Assembly: GCF_007992115.1 (NCBI RefSeq)
Contig: NZ_BJZQ01000001.1
Span: 434,001-498,000, forward strand
From: Aeromicrobium flavum
Lineage (GTDB): Bacteria; Actinomycetota; Actinomycetes; Propionibacteriales; Nocardioidaceae
Reading direction: 5' to 3'
Length of the DNA stretch: 64,000 bases
In this document: positions 1 through 9,267 of the stretch, in pieces
How positions within the stretch are numbered: the first letter of the stretch is position 1
Layout of the letters: every line of letters starts with the position of its first letter
Position numbers and translations under genes: made by a program
The notes under the pieces: model-generated
Database searches by the model: none
Told to the model about the DNA's origin: nothing
Seen by the model: only the letters and a program-made list of their open reading frames with translations

Positions 1-400
1 CGTCGTCGACGTCGTCGACCACATCGAGGACGGCGACATCGGGGCGGTCACCCAGCCCGAGGACGGCGTCTCCTACGCCCACAAGCTCACCACCGAGGAC
101 GCCCGCATCGACTGGCGCCGCCCGGCGTTCGCGATCGACCGCCACGTCCGCGGCTGCACGCCGGCGCCCGGCGCCTGGACCGAGATCGACGGCGCCCGGC
201 TCAAGGTCGGGCCGCTCACGATCGCGGAGGAGTCGACCCTGAAGCCCGGGGTCGCGTCCATCGGCAAGCGCGAGGTGCGCGTCGGCACCACCACGACCGA
301 CGTCGTCCTGGGCGAGGTGCAGGCGCACGGCAAGAAGGCGATGCCCGCCCCCGACTGGGGCCGGGGCCTCGGCGGAGGCACGGAGGTGGTCTTCGGATGA
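1..400 (+). CDS. fmt: Methionyl-tRNA formyltransferase, C-terminal part
   Basis: The gene enters from the left edge and only about 132 C-terminal residues are present. Fmt transfers a formyl group from 10-formyl-tetrahydrofolate to initiator Met-tRNA. The visible part holds the conserved YAHKLTTEDARIDW stretch and VRGCTPAPGAW, which belong to the C-terminal OB-like domain of the family that grips the tRNA. The stop codon overlaps the start of the next gene (ATGA), so the two are translationally coupled. The fmt-rsmB-rpe order is usual in actinobacteria. Confidence 0.93.
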   Translation, partial: VVDVVDHIEDGDIGAVTQPEDGVSYAHKLTTEDARIDWRRPAFAIDRHVRGCTPAPGAWTEIDGARLKVGPLTIAEESTLKPGVASIGKREVRVGTTTTDVVLGEVQAHGKKAMPAPDWGRGLGGGTEVVFG

Positions 401-1668
401 GCGCCCCCGTCACCGACCCCCGTGAGGTCGCCTTCGACGTCATGTCGGCCGTCCGCACCCGCGAGGTCTACGTCAACCTGCTGCTGCCGACGCTGCTGGA
501 CGGGCTGACCGACCGCGACGCCGCGCTGGCCACCGAGCTGACGCACAACACGATCCGCCACCAGGGCACCTACGACGCGATCATCGACAAGGTCGCCACC
601 GGCACGGTGCACCCGGCGGTGCGCGACGCGCTGCGGCTCGGCGCCCACCAGCTGCTCGCGATGCGCGTGCCCCCGCACGCGGCCGTCGACACCACCGTGA
701 ACCTCGTGCGTCGGCGGATCGGGCACAAGCCGGTCGGCTTCACGAACGCCGTGCTGCGCAAGATCGGCCAGAAGGACCTCGGGATGTGGATCAACGAGGT
801 GACCACGGGCCTGAGCCGCCTCGACGCGCTGGCCGTGCGGTACTCGCACCCGAAGTGGGTCGTCGAGGCGCTCGAGCAGGCCGTCGGCGCGGACCAGCTC
901 GAGGACCTCCTCGAGGCCGACAACATCCCGCCGTACGTCACCCTCGTCGCCCGCCCGGGCCTCGTCGACCCGCGGTCGCTGCCCGGTGAGTCGGGCCGGC
1001 TCAGCCCGTACGCCCGCGTGATGACCGGCGGGGGAGACCCCGGCTTCGTCCCGGCCGTCCGCGACGGCCGCGCCGGCGTGCAGGACGAGGGCTCGCAGAT
1101 GGTCGCGATCACCACCGCCGAGGCACCGATCGAGGGCTACGACACGCACTGGCTCGACCTCGCCGCGGGGCCGGGTGGCAAGGCCGCGCTGTTGGGCGCC
1201 CTCGCCGCGCAGCGCGGTGCCACCCTCGTCGCCAACGAGATGCAGCCGCACCGCGCCGACCTGGTGCGCCAGTCGGTGAAGGCGCTGAAGAACGTCGAGG
1301 TCACGGTGCACGACGGCCGGAACGGGCCGTGGGAGGAGGAGTCCTTCGACCGCGTCCTGCTCGACGCCCCCTGCACCGGGCTGGGCGCGCTGCGTCGCCG
1401 CCCGGAGGCGCGCTGGCGCCGCAAGCCCGGCGACGTCCCGGCCCTGGCCGCCCTCCAGCGCGAGCTGCTCAGCCGCGCGCTCGAGCTCGTCCGCCCCGGT
1501 GGCGTCGTGGGGTATGCGACCTGCTCGCCGCTGCCCGCCGAGACCCGCGCCGTCGTCGACGCCGTCCTGGCCGACCGCACGGACGTCACCCTCGAGTCCG
1601 AGCACCACTGGTGGCCCCACACCGACGGCACCGACGCGATGTACCTCGCGCTGCTGCGTCGCGCCTGA
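397..1668 (+). CDS. rsmB: RsmB-like 16S rRNA m5C methyltransferase
   Basis: This 423-residue protein is a SAM-dependent RNA cytosine-5 methyltransferase of the RsmB/Sun type, expected to methylate C967 of 16S rRNA. An N-terminal NusB-like RNA-binding domain (about 1-130) precedes a Rossmann methyltransferase domain. Motif I reads LDLAAGPGGKAALL near residue 252. The two family cysteines are present in DAPCTGLG (near 323) and YATCSPLP (near 374). The ATG overlaps the fmt stop by four bases, which supports this start. The length is slightly below the usual 430-480. Substrate identity is inferred from family membership. Confidence 0.9.
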   Translation: MSAPVTDPREVAFDVMSAVRTREVYVNLLLPTLLDGLTDRDAALATELTHNTIRHQGTYDAIIDKVATGTVHPAVRDALRLGAHQLLAMRVPPHAAVDTTVNLVRRRIGHKPVGFTNAVLRKIGQKDLGMWINEVTTGLSRLDALAVRYSHPKWVVEALEQAVGADQLEDLLEADNIPPYVTLVARPGLVDPRSLPGESGRLSPYARVMTGGGDPGFVPAVRDGRAGVQDEGSQMVAITTAEAPIEGYDTHWLDLAAGPGGKAALLGALAAQRGATLVANEMQPHRADLVRQSVKALKNVEVTVHDGRNGPWEEESFDRVLLDAPCTGLGALRRRPEARWRRKPGDVPALAALQRELLSRALELVRPGGVVGYATCSPLPAETRAVVDAVLADRTDVTLESEHHWWPHTDGTDAMYLALLRRA

Positions 1669-1674
1669 CGCCGA

Positions 1675-1680
1675 TACCCT
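1675..1680 (+). promoter_or_regulatory. Leaderless-type -10 element of rpe
   Basis: TACCCT lies 6 bases before the rpe ATG. This spacing puts the transcription start at or next to the A of the start codon. No Shine-Dalgarno sequence is visible. Confidence 0.55.
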
Positions 1681-1686
1681 CGCCCC

Positions 1687-2343
1687 ATGCGCATCACGCC
1701 GAGCCTGCTGAACGCCGACTTCGCGAACCTGGCGGGGGAGGCGGCCCGGATCCCGACGGCCGACTACCTGCACATGGACGTGATGGACAACCACTTCGTC
1801 CCGAACCTGACCCTGGGCGTCCCGGTGATCGAGGCGCTCGCGAAGGCGGCCCCGCAGCCGATCGACGCCCACCTGATGATCGAGGAGCCCGATCGTTGGG
1901 CCCCGCAGTTCGTCGAGGCCGGGGCGTCCAGCGTGACGTTCCACGTCGAGGCCGCGCAGGCGCCCGTCCGCCTCGCGCGCGAGATCCGCGCCCAGGGCGC
2001 CCGCGCGTCGATGGCGCTCAAGCCGGCGACGCCGATCGAGCCCTACGAGGACCTGCTGCCCGAGCTCGACATGGTGCTGATCATGACCGTCGAGCCCGGA
2101 TTCGGCGGTCAGAGGTTCCTCGACCTGTGCCTGCCGAAGATCCGGCGCACCCGCGCGCTCCTCGACAAGGTCGGTGGCGACATCTGGCTCCAGGTCGACG
2201 GAGGCGTGTCGCTCGAGACGATCGAGCGCTGCGCCGAGGCCGGTGCGGACACGTTCGTGGCGGGCTCGGCGGTCTTCGGCGCCGACGATCCGGGTGCCAT
2301 GGTCGAGCGACTGCGTGAGACGGCCGTCGGCGCCTGTCACTGA
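1687..2343 (+). CDS. rpe: Ribulose-phosphate 3-epimerase
   Basis: This 218-residue TIM-barrel enzyme interconverts ribulose 5-phosphate and xylulose 5-phosphate in the pentose phosphate pathway. Diagnostic motifs are present in order: [13 protein letters not shown] at the N-terminus, [14 protein letters not shown] with the metal ligands, [24 protein letters not shown] and QVDGGVS followed by [11 protein letters not shown] for phosphate binding. The length is normal. Its product pool feeds ribulose 5-phosphate to the riboflavin operon just downstream. The last 33 bases of the gene are repeated exactly 232 bases further on (see repeat entries). Confidence 0.96.
   Translation: MRITPSLLNADFANLAGEAARIPTADYLHMDVMDNHFVPNLTLGVPVIEALAKAAPQPIDAHLMIEEPDRWAPQFVEAGASSVTFHVEAAQAPVRLAREIRAQGARASMALKPATPIEPYEDLLPELDMVLIMTVEPGFGGQRFLDLCLPKIRRTRALLDKVGGDIWLQVDGGVSLETIERCAEAGADTFVAGSAVFGADDPGAMVERLRETAVGACH
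2311..2343 (+). repeat. 33-bp direct repeat, left copy (rpe 3' end)
   Basis: The last 33 bases of rpe, including its stop codon, recur without mismatch at 2576-2608. The left copy is coding, so the right copy is the duplicate. Confidence 0.9.
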
Positions 2344-2345
2344 CG

Positions 2346-2575
2346 CGCCGGTGCCCGGGGATGGGTCGACAGCTCACCGCCCCGGGTGTGGCGGTGCGTG
2401 TGGTCCCACGGGGGTCGCTGCGGTGGGACCTGGCTCACCGGGCCGCCACGCGGACAGGACTCAGCTCACCGCCTCCCGGGGGCCTGAGTGAGCGGTGACT
2501 GGTGAACCGAATGGCATCCGGATTCGGTTGACATCTGACCGCCGGTCCCGGGGATGGGTTGACAGCTCACCGCCC
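2346..2575. repeat. Insert between the rpe-end repeats, bounded by an imperfect 36/37-bp direct repeat
   Basis: The segment begins (2346-2382) and ends (2540-2575) with nearly the same sequence, differing by one substitution and one single-base indel. Both copies contain GACAGCTCACCGCCC. Between them are further copies of the core CTCACCGCC in both orientations (near 2466 and, inverted, near 2493). There is also a short hairpin made of AACCGAAT and ATTCGGTT (about 2506-2528). No reading frame is convincing. The layout suggests a small non-autonomous mobile element or IS remnant, but no transposase is present. Confidence 0.5.
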
Positions 2576-2608
2576 CTGCGTGAGACGGCCGTCGGCGCCT
2601 GTCACTGA
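2576..2608 (+). repeat. 33-bp direct repeat, right copy
   Basis: Exact non-coding copy of bases 2311-2343. It lies immediately upstream of the FMN riboswitch. Confidence 0.9.
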
Positions 2609-2644
2609 GCCGGTAGACTTCCGACAGAACGAGCTAACGCTCGC

Positions 2645-2775
2645 GTGCTCCGGGGTCGGTGCAAGTCCGAACCGGCGGTGACAGTCCGCGACCCGAGGTC
2701 CAGCTGGATCGGACCGAGGTTGAACCGGTGGAACTCCGGTACCGACGGTGAAAGTCCGGATGGAAGGCGCACGCT
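2645..2775 (+). ncRNA. FMN riboswitch (RFN element)
   Basis: The leader carries the conserved RFN blocks in order: GGTCGGTGCAAGTCCGAACC, then CGGCGGTGACAGTCCGCGAC, then GGTGGAACTCCGGTACCGAC and GGTGAAAGTCCGGATGGAAG. These form the multibranch FMN-binding aptamer. It lies about 60 bases before ribD. FMN binding is expected to lower expression of the riboflavin operon. No U-run terminator is obvious between aptamer and ribD, so control of translation initiation is the more likely mechanism (inference). Confidence 0.95.
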
Positions 2776-2837
2776 GCTCGGACGCGACGCGTCCGAGCCG
2801 TCCCCGGTGTGTCGTGAGCCCGACTTCAGGGAGACCG

Positions 2838-3887
2838 GTGGCCAGCCAGACCGAGACCGACGCGATGCGTCGCGCGATCGACGCTGCCCGCACCGTGGGT
2901 CGCACGCTCCCCAACCCGCCGGTCGGCTGCGTGCTCCTGAGCCCGGACGGCACCGAGCTGGCCGTCGGCGTCCACCGCGGTGCCGGCACCGACCACGCCG
3001 AGGTCGACGCGCTCAAGCAGGCCGGTGAGCGGGCCCGCGGCGCGACCGCCGTGGTCACCCTCGAGCCCTGCCACCACACCGGCCGCACCGGCCCGTGCAC
3101 GCAGGCGCTGCTGGAGGCCGGTGTCGCCCGCGTCGTGTTCGGCACGTCCGACCCGGCCGAGGGCGCCGGGGGAGCGAAGGCCCTCCTCGACGCCGGCATC
3201 GACGTCGAGAGCGGCGTCCTGGCCGACGAGACCGACGACCTCGTGCGCTTCTGGGCCCACCGCCACCTGCACGGCCGCCCGTTCGTGACGTGGAAGTACG
3301 CCGCCACGCTGGACGGCCTCAGCGCGGCGCCCGACGGCACCAGCAAGTGGATCACCAGCGAGACGGCCCGCCGCGACGTGCAGCGCTTCCGCGCCGAGTG
3401 CGACGCGATCATGGCCGGCACCTACTCCGTGCTGGCCGACGACCCCCGCCTCACCGTCCGCGACGAGGCCGACCTGCCGCTGCCCTACGACCGCCAGCCG
3501 CTGCGCGTCGTCGTGGGGGAGTCGAAGATCCCGTCCTACTACCGCGTGTTCGACCGGGTCGCCCCCACGCGCCAGATCCCGTCGCGCGACCCCCACGAGG
3601 TGCTGAAGCAGCTGTTCGAGGCGGGCATCCACCACGTGTGGCTGGAGGGCGGACCCCGCCTGGCCGGGGCGTTCTGGGGCGAGGGCCTGATCGACCGCGT
3701 CATCGGGTACATGGCCCCCGCGATGCTCGGCTCCGGCCGGGCCGCGCTCGAGGGCGAGGCGACCACGTTGGCCGACATCCGGCCCATCGACATCTCGGAC
3801 CTGACCATGGTCGGGCCAGACATCCGCATCATCGGCACCCCGGGGCGCGCGCCCCGCGAGGACATGGACGAGGAGGTCCAGGACTGA
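2838..3887 (+). CDS. ribD: Bifunctional riboflavin deaminase/reductase RibD
   Basis: The 349-residue product deaminates and then reduces the pyrimidine intermediate made from GTP, two steps of riboflavin synthesis. The N-terminal deaminase domain has the zinc site HAE and [11 protein letters not shown]. The C-terminal reductase begins near [14 protein letters not shown], followed by [14 protein letters not shown] and a nucleotide-binding region. The GTG start is chosen because AGGGAG sits 4 bases upstream; an in-frame ATG at 2748 lies inside the riboswitch and is rejected. An ATG at 2865 is an alternative. The stop overlaps ribE. Confidence 0.94.
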   Translation: MASQTETDAMRRAIDAARTVGRTLPNPPVGCVLLSPDGTELAVGVHRGAGTDHAEVDALKQAGERARGATAVVTLEPCHHTGRTGPCTQALLEAGVARVVFGTSDPAEGAGGAKALLDAGIDVESGVLADETDDLVRFWAHRHLHGRPFVTWKYAATLDGLSAAPDGTSKWITSETARRDVQRFRAECDAIMAGTYSVLADDPRLTVRDEADLPLPYDRQPLRVVVGESKIPSYYRVFDRVAPTRQIPSRDPHEVLKQLFEAGIHHVWLEGGPRLAGAFWGEGLIDRVIGYMAPAMLGSGRAALEGEATTLADIRPIDISDLTMVGPDIRIIGTPGRAPREDMDEEVQD

Positions 3888-4486
3888 TGTTCACCGGACT
3901 GGTGGAGGAGAAGGGCACCGTCGTGGCCCTGGACGATCTCGGCGACTCGGTACGGATCACGATTCGCGGCCCCGTCGTCACGTCCGACGCGGCGCACGGC
4001 GACTCGATCGCCGTCAACGGCTGCTGCCTGACCGTCGTCGACCCCACGGCCGACACGTTCAGCGCCGACGTCATGCGCGAGTCGCTCGACCGCACGAGCC
4101 TGGGCGACCTGGCCCCCGGCGCCGAGGTCAACCTCGAGCGCGCGATGCAGGCCGGGGCCCGGATGGGCGGCCACATCGTGCAGGGCCACGTCGACGGCAC
4201 CGCCACGCTGCTCGACCGCACCCCCAGCGAGCACTGGGAGGTCGTCCGCTTCAGCCTCCCCGACCACCTCGCCCGCTACGTCGTGGAGAAGGGCTCGATC
4301 ACGGTCGACGGCACGTCGCTGACCGTGGTCGAGGCCGCCGACGACTGGTTCAGCGTCTCGCTGATCCCCACCACCTTGGCCGACACCGTGCTCGGCACCC
4401 GCCAACCCGGCGACCGCGTCAACCTCGAGGTGGACGTCATCGCCAAGTACGTCGAGCGACTGCTCGAGAAGGGAGCTCCCAGATGA
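3887..4486 (+). CDS. ribE: Riboflavin synthase, alpha subunit
   Basis: The 199-residue protein dismutates two molecules of 6,7-dimethyl-8-ribityllumazine into riboflavin and the pyrimidine precursor. It starts with the family hallmark [10 protein letters not shown]. It contains two homologous lumazine-binding barrels (about 1-95 and 96-195); NGCCLTVV marks the first and [10 protein letters not shown] the start of the second. The ATG shares one base with the ribD stop codon, and its own stop overlaps the ribBA start. This shows a tightly coupled operon. Confidence 0.95.
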   Translation: MFTGLVEEKGTVVALDDLGDSVRITIRGPVVTSDAAHGDSIAVNGCCLTVVDPTADTFSADVMRESLDRTSLGDLAPGAEVNLERAMQAGARMGGHIVQGHVDGTATLLDRTPSEHWEVVRFSLPDHLARYVVEKGSITVDGTSLTVVEAADDWFSVSLIPTTLADTVLGTRQPGDRVNLEVDVIAKYVERLLEKGAPR

Positions 4487-5724
4487 CCGAGCAGTACTCC
4501 GGGGTCCGCCTCGACAGCATCGAGCGCGCGATCGCCGACATCCGTGACGGCAAGGCCATCGTCGTCGTCGACGACGAGGGCCGCGAGAACGAGGGCGACA
4601 TCATCTTCGCCGCGTCGAAGGCGACGCCCGAGCTGATGGCGTTCCTGGTCCGCTACTCCAGCGGCCTGGTCTGCGCGCCGGTCACGGGCGAGATCCTCGA
4701 CCGGCTGGCGATCCCGCTGATGACGCCGCACAACCGCGACCGGCTGCGCACGGCGTACACCGTCTCGATCGACGCCCGCGACGGCGTCACCACCGGCATC
4801 TCGGCGTCCGACCGCGCCCGCACCTGCCGGGTGCTGGCCGACTCGGCGACCGAGCCGTTCGAGATCACCCAACCCGGCCACATCGTGCCGCTGCGCGCCA
4901 AGCCGGGCGGCGTCCTGGAGCGTCCCGGCCACACCGAGGCCGCGGTCGACTTCGCGCGGCTGGCGGGCCTGACCCCGGCCGGCGTGATCGGCGAGGTCAT
5001 GAACGACGACGGCACGCTCAAGCGCGCGTCCGAGCTGCGGGAGTTCGCCGACGAGCACGACCTCGCGCTGGTCTCGATCGCCGACCTGCAGGTGCACCTG
5101 CGCCTGCACGAGACGCAGATCGCGCGCCTCGCCGAGACGAAGCTGCCCACCGAGTTCGGCTCGTTCCGGGCGATGGGCTTCCGCGACCGCATCGAGGGCT
5201 CCGAGCACGTCGCGCTGATCCACGGCGAGCCGGGCACCGAGGGCGTCCTGGTGCGGCTGCACTCCGAGTGCCTGACCGGCGACGTGTTCGGCTCGCGCCG
5301 CTGCGACTGCGGCCCCCAACTGGAGGCGGCCATGGCGGCCGTCGTCGCCGAGGGCGCGGGCATCGTCGTCTACCTGCGCGGCCACGAGGGCCGGGGGATC
5401 GGACTGCTGCACAAGCTGCGCGCCTACGAGCTGCAGGACCAGGGCCAGGACACGGTCGACGCCAACCTCTCGCTGGGCTTCGGCGAGGACGAGCGCGACT
5501 ACGCCGCGGGCGCGCAGATCCTGCGCGACCTGGGCGTCACCTCGGTGCGGCTCATGACGAACAACCCCGACAAGTCGACCCAGCTGGAGCAGTACGGAGT
5601 CAAGGTGGCCGAGCGCCTGCCGGTCGTCATCGCGCCCACGCCCGACAACCTGCGGTACCTGCAGACGAAGGCCGCGCGCATGGGCCACGACCTGCCCGAC
5701 CTGCACATCGACGAGGAGAGCTGA
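4483..5724 (+). CDS. ribBA: Bifunctional DHBP synthase / GTP cyclohydrolase II
   Basis: This 413-residue fusion supplies both riboflavin precursors. The N-terminal half (about 1-205) is 3,4-dihydroxy-2-butanone 4-phosphate synthase, with [11 protein letters not shown] and [17 protein letters not shown] and the [12 protein letters not shown] and [10 protein letters not shown] stretches. The C-terminal half is GTP cyclohydrolase II. Its zinc cysteines lie in [17 protein letters not shown] and its catalytic region in [11 protein letters not shown], and it ends with a conserved MTNNPDK motif. The start overlaps the ribE stop by four bases. Both halves look complete. Confidence 0.96.
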   Translation: MTEQYSGVRLDSIERAIADIRDGKAIVVVDDEGRENEGDIIFAASKATPELMAFLVRYSSGLVCAPVTGEILDRLAIPLMTPHNRDRLRTAYTVSIDARDGVTTGISASDRARTCRVLADSATEPFEITQPGHIVPLRAKPGGVLERPGHTEAAVDFARLAGLTPAGVIGEVMNDDGTLKRASELREFADEHDLALVSIADLQVHLRLHETQIARLAETKLPTEFGSFRAMGFRDRIEGSEHVALIHGEPGTEGVLVRLHSECLTGDVFGSRRCDCGPQLEAAMAAVVAEGAGIVVYLRGHEGRGIGLLHKLRAYELQDQGQDTVDANLSLGFGEDERDYAAGAQILRDLGVTSVRLMTNNPDKSTQLEQYGVKVAERLPVVIAPTPDNLRYLQTKAARMGHDLPDLHIDEES

Positions 5725-5725
5725 C

Positions 5726-6205
5726 ATGGCCGGACACGGAGCCCCCGAACTGAGCGTCGACGGCGCCGGCGCCAAGGTCGCCGTCGTCGCGTCCAGCTGG
5801 CACACCGAGGTCATGGACGGCCTCGTCGCGGGCGCCGAGCGCGCCCTCAAGGAGGCCGGCGTCAGCGACGTCACCCTCGTGCGCGCCGCCGGCTCGTTCG
5901 AGCTGCCGATCATCGCGCAGGGCTGCGCGAAGGCCGGCTTCGACGTGGTCGTGGCGCTCGGCGTCATCATCCGCGGCGGCACGCCGCACTTCGAGTACGT
6001 CTCCGCCGCGACCACCGACGGCCTGTCCCGCGTCGCGCTCGACACCGGCGTGCCCGTGGGCTTCGGGCTGCTGACGTGCGACGACGAGCAGCAGGCGCTC
6101 CACCGCGCCGGCCTGCCCGGATCCGGCGAGGACAAGGGCCGTGAGGCCGCCGAGGCGGCGCTCGCCGCATGGGTGACCCTCCGGGGTCTGGCACCCCGCC
6201 GATAG
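5726..6205 (+). CDS. ribH: 6,7-Dimethyl-8-ribityllumazine synthase
   Basis: The 159-residue protein condenses dihydroxybutanone phosphate with the pyrimidine intermediate to give lumazine, the step before RibE. Family motifs include [40 protein letters not shown] with the active-site region, and [13 protein letters not shown]. It starts two bases after the ribBA stop, so it belongs to the same operon. Family members assemble into icosahedral or pentameric shells. Confidence 0.95.
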   Translation: MAGHGAPELSVDGAGAKVAVVASSWHTEVMDGLVAGAERALKEAGVSDVTLVRAAGSFELPIIAQGCAKAGFDVVVALGVIIRGGTPHFEYVSAATTDGLSRVALDTGVPVGFGLLTCDDEQQALHRAGLPGSGEDKGREAAEAALAAWVTLRGLAPRR

Positions 6206-6208
6206 GAT
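6203..6208 (+). promoter_or_regulatory. Leaderless-type -10 element of hisE
   Basis: TAGGAT lies 7 bases before the hisE ATG; its first three bases are the ribH stop codon. It would let hisEG be transcribed independently of the riboswitch. Confidence 0.5.
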
Positions 6209-6215
6209 CGACCTG

Positions 6216-6479
6216 ATGAAGACGTTCGATGGCCTGTTCGCGGAACTGTCCGAGAAGGCCGCCACCCGCCCCGAGGGCTCCCGCACGGTCGCGGAGCTCG
6301 ACGGTGGCGTGCACGCGATCGGCAAGAAGCTCGTCGAGGAGGCCGCCGAGTCGTGGATGGCCGCCGAGCATGAGGGACCTGCGCGTGCGGCCGAGGAGAT
6401 CAGCCAGCTGCTGTACCACGCGCAGGTGATGATGATCGCCGCCGGCATCTCCCTCGAAGACGTCTACTCCCACCTCTAG
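6216..6479 (+). CDS. hisE: Phosphoribosyl-ATP pyrophosphohydrolase
   Basis: The 87-residue all-alpha MazG-like enzyme hydrolyses phosphoribosyl-ATP to phosphoribosyl-AMP, step two of histidine synthesis. The conserved [15 protein letters not shown] and [18 protein letters not shown] helices carry the acidic Mg-binding residues. It is a stand-alone HisE, as in most actinobacteria. It is followed after 8 bases by hisG, which catalyses the preceding step. Confidence 0.95.
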   Translation: MKTFDGLFAELSEKAATRPEGSRTVAELDGGVHAIGKKLVEEAAESWMAAEHEGPARAAEEISQLLYHAQVMMIAAGISLEDVYSHL

Positions 6480-6487
6480 GAACCCAC

Positions 6488-7333
6488 ATGCTCAAGGTCG
6501 CCGTCCCCAACAAGGGCGCCCTCGCCGAAGCCGCTGCCGAGATGCTGGCCGAGGCCGGCTACCGCCAGCGCCGCAACGCCAAGGACCTCGTCTGCGTCGA
6601 CGCCGAGAACGACGTCGAGTTCTTCTACCTCCGCCCGCGTGACATCGCGATCTACGTGGGGGAGGGCACGCTCGACGCCGGCGTCACCGGCCGCGACCTG
6701 CTGCTCGACTCCGGCGCCAAGGCCGACGAGACGATGGACCTCGGGTTCGCGTCCTCCACCTTCCGCTTCGCCGCCCCCGCCGGCGCGATGTCGAGCGAGG
6801 CCGACCTCGCCGGTCGCCGCATCGCCACCTCGTACCCGGGCATCGTCCGGGCCCACCTGGAGAAGCTGGGCCTGGAGGCGTCGGTCGTGCGCCTCGACGG
6901 TGCCGTCGAGACCTCGATCCGCCTCGGCGTCGCCGACGCGATCGCCGACGTCGTCGAGACGGGCACCACGCTGCGGCAGGCCGGCCTGGAGGTCTTCGGC
7001 GACCCGATCCTCGAGTCCGAGGCGCTGCTCATCACGCGCTCGGGCGCGCAGGGCCCCGAGGGGCTCGGCGTGTTCCGCCGCCGTCTGGAGAGCGTCATCG
7101 TCGCCCGCACCTACGTGATGATGGACTACGACATCCGCGTCGAGAACGTCGAGCGCGCCGTCAGCCTCACGCCCGGCATCGAGTCGCCGACCGTGTCGCC
7201 GCTGCATCGTGAGGGCTGGGTCGCGGTGCGGGCGATGGTCCCGCGCGACGCCAGCCAGCGGATCATGGACGACCTCTACGCCCTCGGCGGCCGCGGCATC
7301 CTCGTCACCGACATCCTGTCGTGCCGGATCTGA
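6488..7333 (+). CDS. hisG: ATP phosphoribosyltransferase, long form
   Basis: The 281-residue enzyme joins ATP and PRPP, the committed step of histidine synthesis. The catalytic domains run from KVAVPNKGALAE to about residue 205, with the PRPP-binding loop DVVETGTTLRQAGL. A C-terminal regulatory ACT-like domain (about 210-281, starting near PGIESPTVSPLH) identifies the hexameric long form that is feedback inhibited by histidine without HisZ. It is probably co-transcribed with hisE. Confidence 0.96.
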   Translation: MLKVAVPNKGALAEAAAEMLAEAGYRQRRNAKDLVCVDAENDVEFFYLRPRDIAIYVGEGTLDAGVTGRDLLLDSGAKADETMDLGFASSTFRFAAPAGAMSSEADLAGRRIATSYPGIVRAHLEKLGLEASVVRLDGAVETSIRLGVADAIADVVETGTTLRQAGLEVFGDPILESEALLITRSGAQGPEGLGVFRRRLESVIVARTYVMMDYDIRVENVERAVSLTPGIESPTVSPLHREGWVAVRAMVPRDASQRIMDDLYALGGRGILVTDILSCRI

Positions 7334-7335
7334 CG

Positions 7336-7755
7336 ATGACCCAGCCCACGCGCCGCACCTTCCGTCCCACCGGCGTCATCGTCGTCATGTGGGCCGCCGT
7401 CGTGGTGCTCGCCGTCCTGGCCCTGGTGATCGGCCTGCGCCTGCCGCAGGAGTACCGCTTCACGACGTCGCAGACCGTGACGATCTGGGTGCTCATCGGC
7501 TTCGTCGCCCTGTTCGCCGCGATGATCTCGCGCAGCCGCGTCACCGCCGACGAGGAGTCGCTGACGTTCGTCAACGGCTGGCGTCGTCGCACGCTGCGCT
7601 GGGACCAGATCGCTGTGATCTCGATGCGACCGGGCACCCCGTGGCCGACCCTCGAGACCCGGGACCAGCAGCGGTACGCGCTGTTCGCGATCCAGGGCAG
7701 CGAGGGCGATCCCGCCCGATCGGCCGTGGCGTGGCTGTCGGGTCACCTGCGGTGA
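7336..7755 (+). CDS. PH-domain membrane protein
   Basis: About 139 residues. Two hydrophobic segments lie near the N-terminus (about 10-32 and 42-60). They are followed by a soluble bacterial PH-like (bPH6-type) domain with LTFVNGWRRRTLRWDQI. Function unknown; such proteins are common next to hisG in this group. The ATG at 7336, three bases after the hisG stop, is preferred over an in-frame GTG at 7321 inside hisG. Its stop overlaps the next start (GTGA), which points to co-expression. Confidence 0.75.
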   Translation: MTQPTRRTFRPTGVIVVMWAAVVVLAVLALVIGLRLPQEYRFTTSQTVTIWVLIGFVALFAAMISRSRVTADEESLTFVNGWRRRTLRWDQIAVISMRPGTPWPTLETRDQQRYALFAIQGSEGDPARSAVAWLSGHLR

Positions 7756-8225
7756 ACGACGTCCATGGCGGCGGTCGCTCGCTGGCCGAACCGGCGTTCC
7801 CCGACGACGACGGCCTGGTCGACCCCGCCCTCGACCTCGCCGACGACGCCACCGTGCTGGCCACGATCGGCACGGCGCGCGTCTTCGTGCCGGTGGTCGC
7901 GGTGCTGGGGGAGCGGGCCACCGACGGCAGCGACAAGAACTCCGACATGGCCGCCGTGCTGATGACCGGCGCCGACGGCCGCACCGCGCTGCTGGCCTTC
8001 AGCTCGCTCGAGACGATGAGCCGCTGGAACCCCACGTCGCGGCCGGTGCCGGTCTACGGTCGCGACGCCGCGCGCGCCGCCCTCGCCGACGGTGCCTCGG
8101 CGCTGTTGCTCGACCTGGGCCAGCCGTCGTTCAGCGTCATCGAGACCGCCGACCTCGAGCACGTCGCCGCCGAGCACGTCCTGGTGCGCACGCCCGGCGG
8201 CACCGCCTGGGTCGAGCCCGCCTGA
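7752..8225 (+). CDS. SseB-family protein
   Basis: The 157-residue protein starts with GTG overlapping the previous stop by four bases. It matches the SseB N-terminal-domain family in outline: a repeated beta pattern with [32 protein letters not shown], a W in [12 protein letters not shown], and [15 protein letters not shown]. The molecular role of these actinobacterial homologues is not established. It is convergent with the next gene, with one base between them. Confidence 0.75.
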   Translation: MNDVHGGGRSLAEPAFPDDDGLVDPALDLADDATVLATIGTARVFVPVVAVLGERATDGSDKNSDMAAVLMTGADGRTALLAFSSLETMSRWNPTSRPVPVYGRDAARAALADGASALLLDLGQPSFSVIETADLEHVAAEHVLVRTPGGTAWVEPA

Positions 8226-8226
8226 C

Positions 8227-9228
8227 TCAGCCCTCGATGGGCGTCACCGTCGCCAGGCCGACGGTGATGTGGACGGCGCCGTCGTGGCGCTCGACGCGGG
8301 CCGCGAAGCCCGCACCGCCCACGGCGCGCAGCAGCCGGTCGTTCGAGCCGGCCGTGACGAAGGTGAGTCGCTCGGCGCCGAGCGCCCGCGCGCGACCGGC
8401 TCCCTGCCGCACGAGGAGCGAGCCCACACCGCGACCCTGCCACGCGTCCTCGACGAGGACGTGGAAGCGCCAGTCGTCGCCCGACCGCTCGAGGACACCG
8501 TGACCCACCACGTCCAGCCCGGACTGCACGACCACGGCCACCCCGGACTCGGGCAGCACGAGGCGGCGGGTGAAACGCGTGGTCATCGGCATCCGCAGCG
8601 GCACCTGGTAGCGGTGGTACAGCGTCTCGGCGCTGCACCGCTGGTGCAGCGCGGCGACGGCGTCGATGTCGGCGAGCGTGGCAGGACGGACGAGGGGGAG
8701 CCGCTGGACCGTCGTGGGCTGCATGGGCGGGAGGTCGGCGCCGGCGTCGCTCACCAGCGACAGGAGGGCCTGCGCCCGCGCCCGCTCGATCGAGGTGAAC
8801 GGGACGGCGCGGCTGATCCGCAGGCTCGTGCCGTTGCGGCGCCGCAGGTCGAGGACGTCGTGCCCGGCGTAGTCGGCGACGTCGGGCGGCGTCGTCTCGA
8901 GGAGCTCGCGCAGGACCTCCTCGACGTCCCGTCCGCCCTCGAGCACCTCGTGGACGCCGTTCAGGTAGCGGGTCGGCTCGTCCACCACGTCGCGCGGGTC
9001 GGTGCGCGTGACCGCGACGCCGCTGCCTCCGGCGTCGTCGAAGACCTCGGCCACCTGGACGTCGGTGAACCCCTCGGGCGCGGTGACGACGAACTCGTCG
9101 ACCACGGTCGGATCGCCCGGGAAGACCTGCATGCTCTCGATGTTGAGTCCAGCCTTGCCGCAGGCCAGGGCGATCTCCGCCAAGACACCCGGCCGGTCCT
9201 CCAATGTCGTCCGCACGCGCCACATCAT
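8227..9228 (-). CDS. ACT domain fused to GNAT acetyltransferase
   Basis: The 333-residue protein has an N-terminal ACT ligand-binding domain (about 1-75, [24 protein letters not shown]). A middle linker follows, then a C-terminal GNAT acetyltransferase domain (about 180-330). The acetyl-CoA loop is visible as [22 protein letters not shown] fusions in actinobacteria are known as protein lysine acetyltransferases controlled by amino acids. That role is likely here, but the effector and targets cannot be read from the sequence. Two adjacent ATGs (MM) make the exact start uncertain by one codon. Confidence 0.8.
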   Translation of the reverse strand: MMWRVRTTLEDRPGVLAEIALACGKAGLNIESMQVFPGDPTVVDEFVVTAPEGFTDVQVAEVFDDAGGSGVAVTRTDPRDVVDEPTRYLNGVHEVLEGGRDVEEVLRELLETTPPDVADYAGHDVLDLRRRNGTSLRISRAVPFTSIERARAQALLSLVSDAGADLPPMQPTTVQRLPLVRPATLADIDAVAALHQRCSAETLYHRYQVPLRMPMTTRFTRRLVLPESGVAVVVQSGLDVVGHGVLERSGDDWRFHVLVEDAWQGRGVGSLLVRQGAGRARALGAERLTFVTAGSNDRLLRAVGGAGFAARVERHDGAVHITVGLATVTPIEG

Positions 9229-9267
9229 GCGGCCAGTCTGGACAACCGAGGTTTCGGGCAGATTTCG

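Noticed and set aside
73-2340. Very long open frame on the minus strand (755 codons), opposite fmt-rsmB-rpe
   Set aside because: Arg/Gly/Asp-rich shadow of high-GC coding DNA; the plus strand has three recognised genes there. Similar shadows opposite pheST, ribBA and the secreted peptidase gene were dropped for the same reason.
2748-2837. ATG at 2748 as the start of ribD
   Set aside because: It lies inside the FMN riboswitch and adds residues unlike any RibD; GTG 2838 has a Shine-Dalgarno.
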